Shown: piece after piece, positions 1 to 9,698 of the stretch | How the letters are laid out: each line of letters starts with the position of its first letter | Numbering within the stretch: the first letter of the stretch is position 1 | Assembly (NCBI RefSeq): GCF_012524115.1 | Contig: NZ_JAAZWB010000084.1 | Coordinates: forward strand, 1 to 64,000 | Source of the DNA: Bacillus sp. RO1 | GTDB lineage: Bacteria > Bacillota > Bacilli > Bacillales > Bacillaceae_I | Reading direction: 5' to 3' | Length of the DNA stretch: 64,000 nucleotides | Position numbers and translations under genes: made by a program | The notes under the pieces: generated by a model | Database searches by the model: none | Told to the model about the DNA's origin: nothing | What the model saw: the letters and a program-made list of their open reading frames with translations, nothing else

Positions 1-210
1 TGCCCAAAATCATCCTTATTTTCAACATCTAACCACACTTCAAATGTTATGAAAAATTAAACCTTATAGAAATATTGAGAATAAGCGAGAAAACAAGAGT
101 TATCTCTTTCTTTATAGAGGGAGTTTAATGGAATACGGTTAAAACTTTACGTACTTAAAAAACGTCTAAGTATTATAGGGGAATTGGAAATTATGTATGG
201 AGGTTTTAAT

Positions 211-678
211 GTGAATAGGTTAATAGTTCTATTAGGAATTGGTTTAGTTTTCTTTCTTTTTTCAACCTTAGCAACCTGGTATGAAGGTGCCGAAATTGTG
301 GATAGACCCTTTGAATGGAAGTATTCAACTCCTTTCTCTGGTTCGGTACAAAAAGCTAGTGATATTTCAAGACTTGATTACTTTGTTTATGCCGTAAAGT
401 ATAAACCGACCTTCCCAGTCGTGATGGCGTTAAGTAGTATATATCTAATTATCACTGTCGGGTACTATACTTTAAGAAGCAAGAAAAATGTTTTTGCGAT
501 TTTCCTATCATTTATAGCAGTGGTACTGTTTGTATTAGGGTTGAAAATGGTCTCCTCTGTTACTGAAGGGGCTCAGATTATATCCTATGTCTTACTATCT
601 TGTAGTGCACTTTGTCTTATCGCAGCTCTTTTCCAGTATGTAAGACCAAAGGTGAGCTTTTTAGAGAGGATAGATTAA
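211..678 (+). CDS. Small four-TM membrane protein, unknown function
   Basis: I do not recognise this protein. The GTG at 211 is chosen because GGAGG lies at 199-203, seven bases upstream; an in-frame ATG at 193 and TTG at 184 lack such a site. The 155-residue product has four hydrophobic segments: the N-terminus (about residues 3-22), about 70-92, 98-118 and 125-145. A short polar loop after the first segment contains aromatic residues and is probably extracytoplasmic. No catalytic motif is visible. The gene stands alone, with no close partner on either side. Confidence 0.7.
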   Translation: MNRLIVLLGIGLVFFLFSTLATWYEGAEIVDRPFEWKYSTPFSGSVQKASDISRLDYFVYAVKYKPTFPVVMALSSIYLIITVGYYTLRSKKNVFAIFLSFIAVVLFVLGLKMVSSVTEGAQIISYVLLSCSALCLIAALFQYVRPKVSFLERID

Positions 679-750
679 GGGACAATTAGATTATTACTAT
701 TTGACCAACTTAGAAATTCGGAGTTTCCATTATCGTTATATGGATTTTTA

Positions 751-770
751 ACTCAACAAACTAGGAGCGA
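751..770 (+). repeat. Copy of a short dispersed repeat (CAACAATCTAGGAGCG-like)
   Basis: ACTCAACAAACTAGGAGCGA resembles motifs at 1566-1584, 2411-2426 and 2459-2475, all in gene-free DNA. The function is unknown. It may be the residue of a small mobile or duplicated element. Confidence 0.4.
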
Positions 771-888
771 TTGCAGCAGTCGTTTCTAACTTAAAAAGAA
801 GGCAGTGGACTCTAAACTTTAAATTAAAGAATGAAAAACTAATCGTTTGATGATTTTTTGGTATTGCAAAAAAAAACGGGGTGATAAA

Positions 889-1365
889 ATGGAAGGATTT
901 TCACATTATTTAGATTTAACTAATCCATCAATAAATACAAGCAAAGAAAGTTACCGCTTTAATTTAAATAAGAAAAATTGGAATAACGTAGTAAGTTATT
1001 GTCTAAGAAAAGCAGATTGTTTAATAGTTAAGTACTGGGCGGGAGATTTAAATGTTTCAGAAGAATTTCAGGTAAGTACGAAAGCATATAAGTTATTAGA
1101 GCCATACAAATTAAATGAAAAACCAATTGAACAAGGTATGCGTGCTAGCTTTTATAGAGTTGACGCTGGGGTAGAGGATATTTTATTAAAATCCAAATCA
1201 CCTAGTATTCCTACGGAAGTATTTGATTTTCAATTACTAAAAGGAAATGAGCTACTGTTACACTCTTTTAATAGTGGCTCGAGTTTGTTTTTTAATGTTA
1301 ATAAAAATGAGTTGACCGATTTGTTACAAATAATCGCTTCAGAATATATTGTCAAAATTAGATAA
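889..1365 (+). CDS. Hypothetical soluble protein, 158 aa
   Basis: No family recognised. ATG 889 follows GGGGTGAT at 879-885. An upstream ATG at 850 would add 14 basic residues encoded through the poly-A tract and has no ribosome site, so it is rejected. The protein is soluble, rich in Asn, Lys, Ser and Leu, with a mixed alpha/beta look and no membrane segment or Cys cluster. No operon partner is near, and a gene-poor stretch with dispersed repeats follows. Confidence 0.6.
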   Translation: MEGFSHYLDLTNPSINTSKESYRFNLNKKNWNNVVSYCLRKADCLIVKYWAGDLNVSEEFQVSTKAYKLLEPYKLNEKPIEQGMRASFYRVDAGVEDILLKSKSPSIPTEVFDFQLLKGNELLLHSFNSGSSLFFNVNKNELTDLLQIIASEYIVKIR

Positions 1366-1860
1366 AGAGCATCATATGTATTATTTCTCACTATACACAA
1401 CCTATTAATATTGAATTGATAAGAGCAATTACTTGTTGATGTTCGCAATATTGTAAGTTATTAAAGACTTTGTGTTTCTTTTTTTATTGCCCTTTCAAGA
1501 CTATTTAATAAGTTTACGTTTAGCAATGTTGTTTTCCTTAAATAAATTGAAATGGAATAAAAGGTCTTCAACAATCTAGGAGCGATTACCCAAGTAGCGG
1601 TTCGCTCCTTAAATAAGTTTTAATAGTATTTACCGGATACCTACTTGCTTGGCTTACAGGAAATAAAACATAACTTTGATAATTTTATATTCCACCTTTT
1701 AGAGCATATAAGAAATGCTTCGTTCGGTTAAAACTATTTATTGTTATCAATGTAATATTTTTAAATATATTAATAATAAGTAATGGAGAGATTGAGTACA
1801 AACTTATTTGTTATTAAAATTAGAGGAGGACCATATCAAGAGGAAGATAGGGGATTGAAA
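1366..1860. other. Gene-free stretch
   Basis: No credible coding sequence. It holds one dispersed-repeat copy with a hairpin at 1566-1608. The AT-rich 1740-1800 region is the likely promoter region of the thioredoxin gene, although I cannot point to a convincing -35/-10 pair. Confidence 0.6.
1566..1608 (+). repeat. Dispersed repeat copy with hairpin
   Basis: CTTCAACAATCTAGGAGCGA begins here. GGAGCG (1579-1584) can pair with CGCTCC (1603-1608) to form a short hairpin. It is related to the copies at 751, 2411 and 2459. Confidence 0.45.
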
Positions 1861-2373
1861 ATGAAAAAAATGATAGGTATTTTGATTATTGTTTCATTAG
1901 TTATTACGGCAGTCTATCTACATTTTACTGATAAACAAAATAGTGTAGCAGGTAATAGCCCCGGTGATTCTGCAACTGATTTTGAATTACAAGCATTAGA
2001 TAGTACACAAACAAGTCTATCAAGTTATAAAGGGAAACCAATCATACTTAATTTTTGGGCTTCTTGGTGTGAGCCTTGTGAAAATGAAATGCCTGAGTTA
2101 GAAAAATTCCATACGGAATATAGCGAAGAGGTTGTTGTAATGGGTGTTAATATTACCAGTCAAGAAATAAGTGAGCAAAGTGTCCGAAATTTTGTAAATG
2201 ATTTAGATATATCATTTCCGATTTTATTAGATACAGAAGGTGTTTTTAGGCATTATCAAGTCTTGAATTTACCTACCACATACTTTATTGATTCAAATGG
2301 AAAGATAGTAGACAGTTATCCTGGAGAATTAACGTTCGAGATATTAGAAAAATATAAAGCGAAACTGAAATAA
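1861..2373 (+). CDS. Membrane-anchored thiol-disulfide oxidoreductase, TlpA/ResA family
   Basis: A 170-residue protein with one N-terminal hydrophobic anchor (about residues 4-22) followed by an extracytoplasmic thioredoxin fold. The active site is WASWCEPC, with the CxxC at residues 70-73, and a cis-proline loop (NLPTTYFID) lies near residue 140. Length and layout match ResA/StoA/TlpA reductases, which reduce disulfides of exported proteins such as apocytochromes. The substrate cannot be told, because no cytochrome or sporulation gene is adjacent. ATG 1861 is chosen over the upstream in-frame TTG/ATG codons because AGGGGATT precedes it and the signal anchor starts here. Confidence 0.85.
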   Translation: MKKMIGILIIVSLVITAVYLHFTDKQNSVAGNSPGDSATDFELQALDSTQTSLSSYKGKPIILNFWASWCEPCENEMPELEKFHTEYSEEVVVMGVNITSQEISEQSVRNFVNDLDISFPILLDTEGVFRHYQVLNLPTTYFIDSNGKIVDSYPGELTFEILEKYKAKLK

Positions 2374-2996
2374 AATAATTGAATAAAACCAAACAATTTA
2401 TTTTAGTATATTCCGCAATCTAGGAGCTTTTCTTTAATAAGATAATATTATAAGATCTTCAACAATCTGGGAGCTTAATTAAGATAAAATAGAGCTCATC
2501 GTGAAAAAGGCTTGTACCCGACTGTCTCCTTTTGAAACATCCAGAACAATCACTGGGTTCATCTACCAATCTGCTCCTATAATAATTTAATTAGTCGGTA
2601 ACCCCTAAGCTCCTTGTAATGCCATAAGTTCGCTTGGTTAATGGGATCCATGTCTCAACCAGCTAAAACATGTTTATACAAGTAGGGGGCGAACAGTTTT
2701 ACTGACGTCAAATCCCACAAGCGCTACGCTCTACCCCGACTACCGCTATCATAAGACCTTTCAAAAAAGGTCAACCAGAATAAGAGGAGAAGAGGCTGAC
2801 CTAATAATACGCTCGAGCGCAATCCATATAAGGATATGTGCTTGTTTTCATTTTTGGACCATTTGATTGAGTAAATATATTTATTAATCACACTAAATTT
2901 TTACAAATGTTATTATTAAATTAATAAAAATGATGACTCTGTATGCAAAGCGTCGTACAGCGAACCTAATAAATTTATAGTATAGTAGGTGTACTA
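2374..2996. other. Gene-free stretch of 0.6 kb
   Basis: No open frame with a ribosome site. It contains two dispersed-repeat copies (2411-2426, 2459-2475). The segment around 2680-2830 is less AT-rich than its flanks and may be degenerate remnants of transferred DNA. The promoter of the large ATPase gene should lie in the AT-rich 2850-2985 segment. Confidence 0.5.
2411..2475 (+). repeat. Two further dispersed-repeat copies
   Basis: CGCAATCTAGGAGC at 2415-2428 and CTTCAACAATCTGGGAGC near 2458-2475 are tandem variants of the motif seen at 751 and 1566. Confidence 0.45.
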
Positions 2997-5900
2997 ATGA
3001 AAAAATGGATTATCCAAGCGTTAACGAAACTAACCAACAGCCTTACCAAGCTCCAGACCAAACTAGCTACCGGTGAAAACAAGCCTAAAAGTTTGTTCGA
3101 GGACTTAACGCCAAGCACTGACATTGATGAAAATGGTAAATATGCAGAGGCAATATCTTGGGGCTTGGAGAATGACAATGTGAAGAACATTGCATTGACT
3201 GGGCCATACGGTTCAGGAAAGAGTAGTGTACTTAAGACGTATGAAAAAAAGCATGGAAATACGTACCATTTTTTAAATATCTCGTTAGCAACTTTTCAGC
3301 CACAAGAAGGGAAAAACGAAGAGGATGACCTAGAGAAAAGCATCCTCCAACAAATGATATATCGAGTCAAGGATCGTACCATTCCCTTTTCGCGATTCAA
3401 GCGCATTAAGCATGTGAAAAATCGCAGTATTATTCTTTTTCTCACATTATTGGTAGCCTCAGTGACAGCTAGTATCTATCTATTTCAACCAACATACCTA
3501 AAAGACAACTTTCAGGGGACTCTACTTCAACAAAATTTCATTAGTGGACAACCTTTAAACATCTTATGGACCTTTTTTCTGATTACAGTCACCTTGTTGT
3601 TTCCATTTGTCTTTTTAAAAAATATTTACAGCTTGATCCGCGGCAATCTAAACTTTAATAAAGTGACAATTGCCAATGCGACGATTGAAAAAAATAACGT
3701 GGATGCTCAATCCATCTTTGATAAATACCTCGATGAAATTCTTTATTTCTTTGAAGCTACTAAGTATGATGTTGTAATTTTCGAGGATTTGGACCGATTT
3801 GATAACTTAGTTATATTTGAGAGCTTACGAGAGTTGAATGCGCTTATCAACAACTCCGAGCAAATCAAACGGAGGGTTGTGTTTATATATGCCGTTAAGG
3901 ATGAAATCTTCGGTGTCGTCGATAAGGACAGCAGCAAGATGCAAGATACGATTGACTTCAGCAAAAATCGCACGAAATTTTTTGATTTTATCATTCCTGT
4001 CATCCCGATTATTAACTCCTCAAATTCGATAGATAAATTAACGGAGAAAATTGACAAATTAACGTACACAGACAAAATAGACAGGAGTTTCTTAAACGAT
4101 GTGACGATTTACATAGATGATATGCGGATTTTAAAAAATGTTTTTAACGAATTTATTATTTACAAGGACAAGCTTGGGGGCATCGACCTTGATTTGAATA
4201 AACTCTTAGCTATGGTCATCTATAAAAATATCTATCCGTTTGACTTCTCGCAATTGCAATATAAGAAGGGACTTGTCTACGATGTTTTACAAAATAAATC
4301 CGTGATTATTCGCACTCGAACGCACACGCTAGAAACGGAAATTGAAACGCTAGAGTTAAAGATTAAAGGGACAGAGCAAGAAACACTGACTTCATTAAGA
4401 GAATTGCAAGTGAGTTATTTAGATGAGTTAGGGATTTATAAACCGAATAGATACCAGAACTATGCTATTAACATTGGGGCAACAAGCTATAACAATAACA
4501 ATAGCTATAACGAACAAAATTTTTTCGATAATCTGAAACAGACAGACAGAGTTAACTATAACTTGCCCAACCGTGGTAGCGGTCAGACCAAAGCCGAGCA
4601 AATCGCGACTGTCTTCGACACCAAGCAAAACTACTTTGAGCGAGAGGAATATATAAAGATACGTGAAGAAGACAGAATAGATCTCCTCAAGGAAGAATTA
4701 GCCGAGCTAAAACAACAAAAAACAGAAACTAGCGCCAAATCCTTGAAAGAATTAATCGAAGAAAGCGACCCTAAAGATGTTTTCTCGGAGGGTATTTATG
4801 ATAAAAAGCTGTTAATTTACCTGCTACGTCATGGATATATTGATGAGATGTATAACCACTATCTCACTTACTTCCATCCAGGTAGCTTAACTGAAACAGA
4901 TATGAAATTCATCTTTAGTGTCAAAAATCATGAACCGTTAGAAGCACATCATTCTCTGAACAATATCGATAAAATTATTGAACGTTTGAATGGTAATGAA
5001 TTTAAACAGGTGGAAATCCTCAATTATTATTTACTTAACCATCTGATGGAAAATAGTCATCGTGAAACTTACCAAACTTTTTACGACACCATTATTACCC
5101 AGCTAGCCAACGAAAAGAAAGAATCCATCGATTTTATTGACGGGTTCAGGCGAACAGCGACGCAAAAGAAACGGTTTATCCAATCCATCTGTAGAAAATG
5201 GGACAATATATGGCATTTTATCGAGAAGGAATCTAATTTCTCAGCGGAAGAAAAGGATAGTTATGTATCTGACATCCTAGCCTTTGCCAACATAGACGAT
5301 ATTAAAAAGATTAACAAAGGAGAGAAACTATCAGATTTTATCGCGCGACATCATGATTTTCTAACAATAGCACCAACAGATAACAACAAACGGATGCAGA
5401 TATTACTAGAACTGGATGTGAAATTTCTGGGCTTGGAAAAACTATCGAGCGATCAGGATCTTATCGATAATGTGGTTGAAAAGGAGTTATATAAAATTAA
5501 TCCAAGTACATTAGCAACCATCCTTGGAGTAACTATGGAACAATTATCTTATTCTTTCATTAAGCAAACGGATCGACAAGATGTCCAAAATTATATTGAT
5601 TCAAATATAGAAATATACGTAGATCAAGTACTTTTAAAAGTGGCGATCAAGGAGGAAACAGAGCATGCGCTGATTGATTTATTGAATCGTAAAGATGTCT
5701 CAATGAATCTAAAAGAAAAAGTTATTGTAGAGCAACCTGTAGTAATTTCCAATATCGCCAATATAAATCATGAAATTTGGCCAGTGCTTGTTAGTTTCAA
5801 AAAAATTAAGGTAACCTGGTCAAATGTGGTAGCTTATTTCCAAGAGGGGGAAAGCTTTGATGAGGATTTAGTTAACTTTCTTAATAACCCAGAAGTTGCA

Positions 5901-6674
5901 AGCGAGCTATCTAAACATTATATAGGGGATGCAGAGAAGTTTGATATAGATACTGTGGAAAAAGTATCTGAAGCAATTATAAAAAATCAGGAGATTACAG
6001 AAGAGTCCTTTGAGGTATTAACAAGCAGCATCTCAAAATTCAGCTACTTTCCAGTTGATTCCATACCTATGAAAAGAGTAGAAACAATGATAATTCAGGG
6101 TGTGCTAAAACTGAGTAATGAGAACTTTCAATCATTGAAAGCAAATTACAACAACCTTGTTTGCTTATACCTGGAGGAAAATATAGATCAATTTATTGAA
6201 AATATGGATAACTATCCGTTGGAACATGATAGTGTGGTGCAGCTATTTCATTCAGAGCGCGTCCCGGAAAAGTATAAAATCCGTTTGATTGAGGGACTTG
6301 ACGTAGCTGGCTTATTAAAAGAAGATACAGCATTTTTTGAGGGATTGGCTGACTTTATCCTCGAAAATCATGTGCAAGTATCCAAGGAAGTTTTTGACTG
6401 GCTAATGGCTGTTGATATGCGTGTTGATAATAAGCTCATTCTAATCAGTAAGCGAATAGAAGAGTTTGATTTTGTTACTATTACAGAATTGTTAACAAAA
6501 TTGGGTGATCCCTATGCGGAGATAGCTGAAAACGGAAAGCGTCCTCAAATTAGGAATAATGAAGTGCACCGAAAATTTGTTCAGGCTCTTGAGGATAAAC
6601 ACTATATATCTTCATCTCGAGTAAATGGAAGAAATATCAGGATTAACACCAGGTTTAAAATGGAAGAGGTTTAG
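2997..6674 (+). CDS. Very large KAP/YobI-like P-loop ATPase
   Basis: A 1225-residue protein resembling Bacillus subtilis YobI and the KAP class of membrane-associated P-loop ATPases. Walker A is GPYGSGKSS at residues 69-77. Walker B is VVIFEDLDR at about 259-267, with the Asp-rich DLDR seen in KAP ATPases. Two hydrophobic helices (about 145-163 and 188-208) lie between the Walker motifs, a typical KAP arrangement that places the ATPase on the inner face of the membrane. The roughly 800-residue C-terminal part is helical and repeat-like, as in sensor regions of STAND/KAP conflict proteins. The role is unknown; by analogy with KAP-family conflict NTPases a defence function is possible. It is a single gene with its own terminator at 6863. 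Confidence 0.8.
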   Translation: MKKWIIQALTKLTNSLTKLQTKLATGENKPKSLFEDLTPSTDIDENGKYAEAISWGLENDNVKNIALTGPYGSGKSSVLKTYEKKHGNTYHFLNISLATFQPQEGKNEEDDLEKSILQQMIYRVKDRTIPFSRFKRIKHVKNRSIILFLTLLVASVTASIYLFQPTYLKDNFQGTLLQQNFISGQPLNILWTFFLITVTLLFPFVFLKNIYSLIRGNLNFNKVTIANATIEKNNVDAQSIFDKYLDEILYFFEATKYDVVIFEDLDRFDNLVIFESLRELNALINNSEQIKRRVVFIYAVKDEIFGVVDKDSSKMQDTIDFSKNRTKFFDFIIPVIPIINSSNSIDKLTEKIDKLTYTDKIDRSFLNDVTIYIDDMRILKNVFNEFIIYKDKLGGIDLDLNKLLAMVIYKNIYPFDFSQLQYKKGLVYDVLQNKSVIIRTRTHTLETEIETLELKIKGTEQETLTSLRELQVSYLDELGIYKPNRYQNYAINIGATSYNNNNSYNEQNFFDNLKQTDRVNYNLPNRGSGQTKAEQIATVFDTKQNYFEREEYIKIREEDRIDLLKEELAELKQQKTETSAKSLKELIEESDPKDVFSEGIYDKKLLIYLLRHGYIDEMYNHYLTYFHPGSLTETDMKFIFSVKNHEPLEAHHSLNNIDKIIERLNGNEFKQVEILNYYLLNHLMENSHRETYQTFYDTIITQLANEKKESIDFIDGFRRTATQKKRFIQSICRKWDNIWHFIEKESNFSAEEKDSYVSDILAFANIDDIKKINKGEKLSDFIARHHDFLTIAPTDNNKRMQILLELDVKFLGLEKLSSDQDLIDNVVEKELYKINPSTLATILGVTMEQLSYSFIKQTDRQDVQNYIDSNIEIYVDQVLLKVAIKEETEHALIDLLNRKDVSMNLKEKVIVEQPVVISNIANINHEIWPVLVSFKKIKVTWSNVVAYFQEGESFDEDLVNFLNNPEVASELSKHYIGDAEKFDIDTVEKVSEAIIKNQEITEESFEVLTSSISKFSYFPVDSIPMKRVETMIIQGVLKLSNENFQSLKANYNNLVCLYLEENIDQFIENMDNYPLEHDSVVQLFHSERVPEKYKIRLIEGLDVAGLLKEDTAFFEGLADFILENHVQVSKEVFDWLMAVDMRVDNKLILISKRIEEFDFVTITELLTKLGDPYAEIAENGKRPQIRNNEVHRKFVQALEDKHYISSSRVNGRNIRINTRFKMEEV

Positions 6675-6862
6675 AGGACGCCGATTTTTTTCAGCTAACA
6701 TACTGGGCTAACTAGTTGCCAGGTTTGTTGTTCAAATCTCTTAATGTTTTAAGTATGCGAACAGCCTCCAAGTTACCTTTTTAAAACTTGGTAATAAAAC
6801 AGAATGATCATTTTTTAGATATAGAGATGAATAATTAGAACAGTATTCAACATTCAATTAAA

Positions 6863-6893
6863 GAGCGCTATCCTCAAACAAGGATTAGCGCTC
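6863..6893 (+). terminator. Rho-independent terminator
   Basis: GAGCGCTATCCT pairs with AGGATTAGCGCTC around a CAAACA loop, with one bulged base, followed by a short T run. It lies 190 bases after the ATPase gene, and the stretch 6675-7060 otherwise holds no gene. Confidence 0.75.
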
Positions 6894-7074
6894 ATTTTTC
6901 ATTTTCGGACGAAATTTATTAAATAAGCCTATATATTCTTTATCTTAATCGACATGGAGATATGATTAGTGTTTAATTTCCAAGCCAAGGTCTGCATGGA
7001 TTCAGAGTATAAAAAAGAGATTATTAGTTAAAGATTATCATACGTAAGCACTTGATAGAGAAGGAGGTTCATTG

Positions 7075-7953
7075 ATGAGAGAGTATTGGAAGAGTGAGAT
7101 TAAGGAAGAATCAACGAGGACGATTATGAATGAATATTTGCTAGGTTTAAAACTGGCCAACAAATCAGAAAAGACTATCAGAAATTATCGTTGGTTTTTA
7201 GAACGATTTTTCGCAGAGTGTACAGTTCCTTTAAAACTATTAACAGCTGAAGAAGTGAGAAAGCATTTGAAACAGTTTACTCAGGGAAAAAAGGAACGGA
7301 CAGTAGACGCTTACTTATCCGCACTGACTTCATTTTTTCAATTTTGTCTAGCTGAAGAGTACCTAGAAAATGTAGTAATTAAAAAAAGATGGAGACCTAA
7401 AATCCCACAGTCCTTGCCCAAGTATTTAAATGAAATGGAATACTCTAAGGTGAAAATTGTGGCGGAGAATTTGGCTCCTCGTGATCGTGCGTTAATTCTA
7501 TTTTTATTTTCGTCTGGTTGCAGGAGTTCAGAAGTTTCTACCCTTTTAATCCAAGACGTCAATCTAGAAAAAAGAACAGCAGAGGTAACTGGGAAAGGAA
7601 AGAGAATTCGAAATGTACACTATTCTGAGGAGTGTTCCATTGCCCTGAACGAATATCTTCACTCCAGACCCTATAAGAAGGAGGAACCGCTATTTATATC
7701 TCATTCAGGTCAACCTTTAACCACCTACACTATTTATTCCATTACTAGAAAAATTGGTACTAAGGCTGGACTACCAAAAACGTTACATCCGCATTGTTGT
7801 CGTCATACGTTTGCAACGAACATGTTAGCAAGGGGAGCAACCCTTGAATTAATAGCGGATGAATTGGGACATGTAAACTTGAATACGACACGTATTTATG
7901 CACGTATTTTATCGGAAGATATTATTTCCGCTTATCAAAATAAAATGGGGTAG
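7075..7953 (+). CDS. Tyrosine recombinase 1 of 4 (type A)
   Basis: A 292-residue phage-integrase-family recombinase. An N-terminal SAM-like core-binding domain (about 15-95) precedes the catalytic domain, in which all key residues are visible: Arg in SSGCRSSEV, Lys in GKGKRIRNV, HxxR in HCCRH, His in LGHVN and the nucleophile Tyr in TTRIYARI. ATG 7075 is set by AAGGAGG at 7061-7067; a TTG at 7072 is too close to it. It is followed after six bases by the next recombinase, so the four genes form one operon. Its closest relative in the window is recombinase 3, with which it aligns along its whole length. Confidence 0.9.
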   Translation: MREYWKSEIKEESTRTIMNEYLLGLKLANKSEKTIRNYRWFLERFFAECTVPLKLLTAEEVRKHLKQFTQGKKERTVDAYLSALTSFFQFCLAEEYLENVVIKKRWRPKIPQSLPKYLNEMEYSKVKIVAENLAPRDRALILFLFSSGCRSSEVSTLLIQDVNLEKRTAEVTGKGKRIRNVHYSEECSIALNEYLHSRPYKKEEPLFISHSGQPLTTYTIYSITRKIGTKAGLPKTLHPHCCRHTFATNMLARGATLELIADELGHVNLNTTRIYARILSEDIISAYQNKMG

Positions 7954-7959
7954 TGAATT

Positions 7960-8790
7960 ATGAAAACAGATGTAATCCAATCGTTTTTGGAAGATAACCG
8001 CTCTCGCTATAGCGCGGAGACATTAAGAAGTTATAAACTTTCCCTCCATCAATTCTTTTCATTTTGCAGGAAAAATTACGATGAAGTGAAAGCGACAGAT
8101 ATAAGGGCATGGCTTGCTTCCATGGTGGAAGAAGGTCTGAGTAAAAATACTATTCATATTAAGCTAGCAGGCTTAAAATCCTTTTACCAGTATTGTATAG
8201 AAGAGAATATCTTGAAAAACCCCCCTACGTTAACTGTAAAAGCCCTTAAAAAAGATGATTCTCTACCATACTATCTAAGTAAGCGCCAAGTTGCACAACT
8301 TCAAGAATTAACAAAGGGGGATTATCAATTCCGTCCCATTATTGAAACCCTATATGCCACAGGAGTGAGGGTTAGTGAGCTATTACACATCAAACTAAAA
8401 GAAATAAAATGGGATACGCGCCAAATATGGATACATAAAGGAAAAGGAAATAAAGAACGTTTTGTCCTTTTTACCCATGATTGTGCAGAACGGCTAAAGT
8501 GGTATCTCGACAAGCGGGAAGTTTATAGCGAGTATTTATTTTGTAATCGAAGAGGGATGCCGCTACACCGGGAATATATTCAAAAAAACTTTCGTAGCTT
8601 CTCCAAAACACTTGGTTTTAAAATCACCCCACATACCTTGCGTCATACCTTTGCTGCCCATTTAGCGGAGAAGAATATGCCACAAAGTTACATTCAGGAA
8701 CTTCTAGGCCATGTTGATATTAATAGTACCCGCATTTATACAAGACTGATGGAACATGCACGAAAAAAACAATATGATCTTTACAATTAA
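7960..8790 (+). CDS. Tyrosine recombinase 2 of 4 (type B)
   Basis: A 276-residue tyrosine recombinase with a complete catalytic set: Arg in ATGVRVSEL, Lys in KGKGNKERF, HTLRH, LGHVD and nucleophile Tyr in STRIYTRL. It is shorter than the type A proteins and lacks their first helix. It aligns best with recombinase 4. The six-base gap from gene 1 and twelve-base gap to gene 3 indicate co-transcription and coupled translation. In known multi-recombinase elements (RIT trios, Tn554) adjacent recombinases act together on one element. Confidence 0.9.
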   Translation: MKTDVIQSFLEDNRSRYSAETLRSYKLSLHQFFSFCRKNYDEVKATDIRAWLASMVEEGLSKNTIHIKLAGLKSFYQYCIEENILKNPPTLTVKALKKDDSLPYYLSKRQVAQLQELTKGDYQFRPIIETLYATGVRVSELLHIKLKEIKWDTRQIWIHKGKGNKERFVLFTHDCAERLKWYLDKREVYSEYLFCNRRGMPLHREYIQKNFRSFSKTLGFKITPHTLRHTFAAHLAEKNMPQSYIQELLGHVDINSTRIYTRLMEHARKKQYDLYN

Positions 8791-8802
8791 AGAGGTGAAA
8801 GA

Positions 8803-9684
8803 ATGAGTAATTACTGGGAATTAACGAAAACATTACCCATAAAAGTCAATCAAGAAATCGTAGGAGAGTTTTTAATGAGTTTAAAAATATTAAACAGAAG
8901 TAAAAACACGATTAAGGTCTATCGCTTTTTTCTAGAAAGATTTTTTGGAGAAATGAAGGAGCCATTTACGTTGTTATCCTCCCATACAATCCTTGAATGG
9001 TTCCAACATAATGAAGCACATCATAGTCAGGCAACACTAAGACTACGATTAAGTATCCTTTCTTCCTTTTATAACTTTTGTGTAGCAGAAGAGTTGGTGG
9101 AAGTATCTCCTGTTAAGAGTAGATGGTTTCCTCGCCTTCCTCAATCCATCCCGAAGTATCTAGAAAAGGGGGAAATTGCCAAAATGCGAAGCCAAAGTGA
9201 GTTAATGTCCCTAAGAAATCAGGTGTTAGTTGAATTTATGCTTACGACGGGATGTCGAGTAAGTGAAGTTAGTGAGTTAAATAAAGAGGATGTAGATTTA
9301 GAAAACCGTATAGCACGTGTAGTCGGGAAAGGGAAGAAAATTCGCTATGTTCATTTTACCGAAAAATGTGCCTATCTATTGGAACGGTATTTCTCTGTTA
9401 GACCTACGTTCCCGAATAGCCTTTTTATTTCTTGGAAAGGAAAACGTTTAAGTGTTCGAACTATCCAAGATATTATCAGGAAGATAGGAGAGGATGCGGG
9501 CTTGTCCTCCAGTTTGAACCCACATCGTTTGCGCCATACATTTGCTACAGAATTATTAGCCAAAGGAGCAGAGTTGTCATTTATTGGAGATGAACTAGGT
9601 CATCGGGATATTAGGACCACCCAAATCTACGCTCGTCTTCCGAAAAGAGAAATCATGGTACTATATCGAAAATATATGGGATAG
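8803..9684 (+). CDS. Tyrosine recombinase 3 of 4 (type A')
   Basis: A 293-residue paralogue of recombinase 1; for example NRSKNTIKVYRFFLERFF here parallels the same stretch there. The catalytic residues are intact: Arg in TTGCRVSEV, Lys in GKGKKIRYV, HRLRH, LGHRD and Tyr in TTQIYARL. AAGAGGTG precedes ATG 8803. The divergence from gene 1 is too large for a recent tandem duplication, so the A-B pair was probably duplicated or assembled long ago. Confidence 0.9.
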   Translation: MSNYWELTKTLPIKVNQEIVGEFLMSLKILNRSKNTIKVYRFFLERFFGEMKEPFTLLSSHTILEWFQHNEAHHSQATLRLRLSILSSFYNFCVAEELVEVSPVKSRWFPRLPQSIPKYLEKGEIAKMRSQSELMSLRNQVLVEFMLTTGCRVSEVSELNKEDVDLENRIARVVGKGKKIRYVHFTEKCAYLLERYFSVRPTFPNSLFISWKGKRLSVRTIQDIIRKIGEDAGLSSSLNPHRLRHTFATELLAKGAELSFIGDELGHRDIRTTQIYARLPKREIMVLYRKYMG

Positions 9685-9698
9685 GAGGGGCTTCCTTG

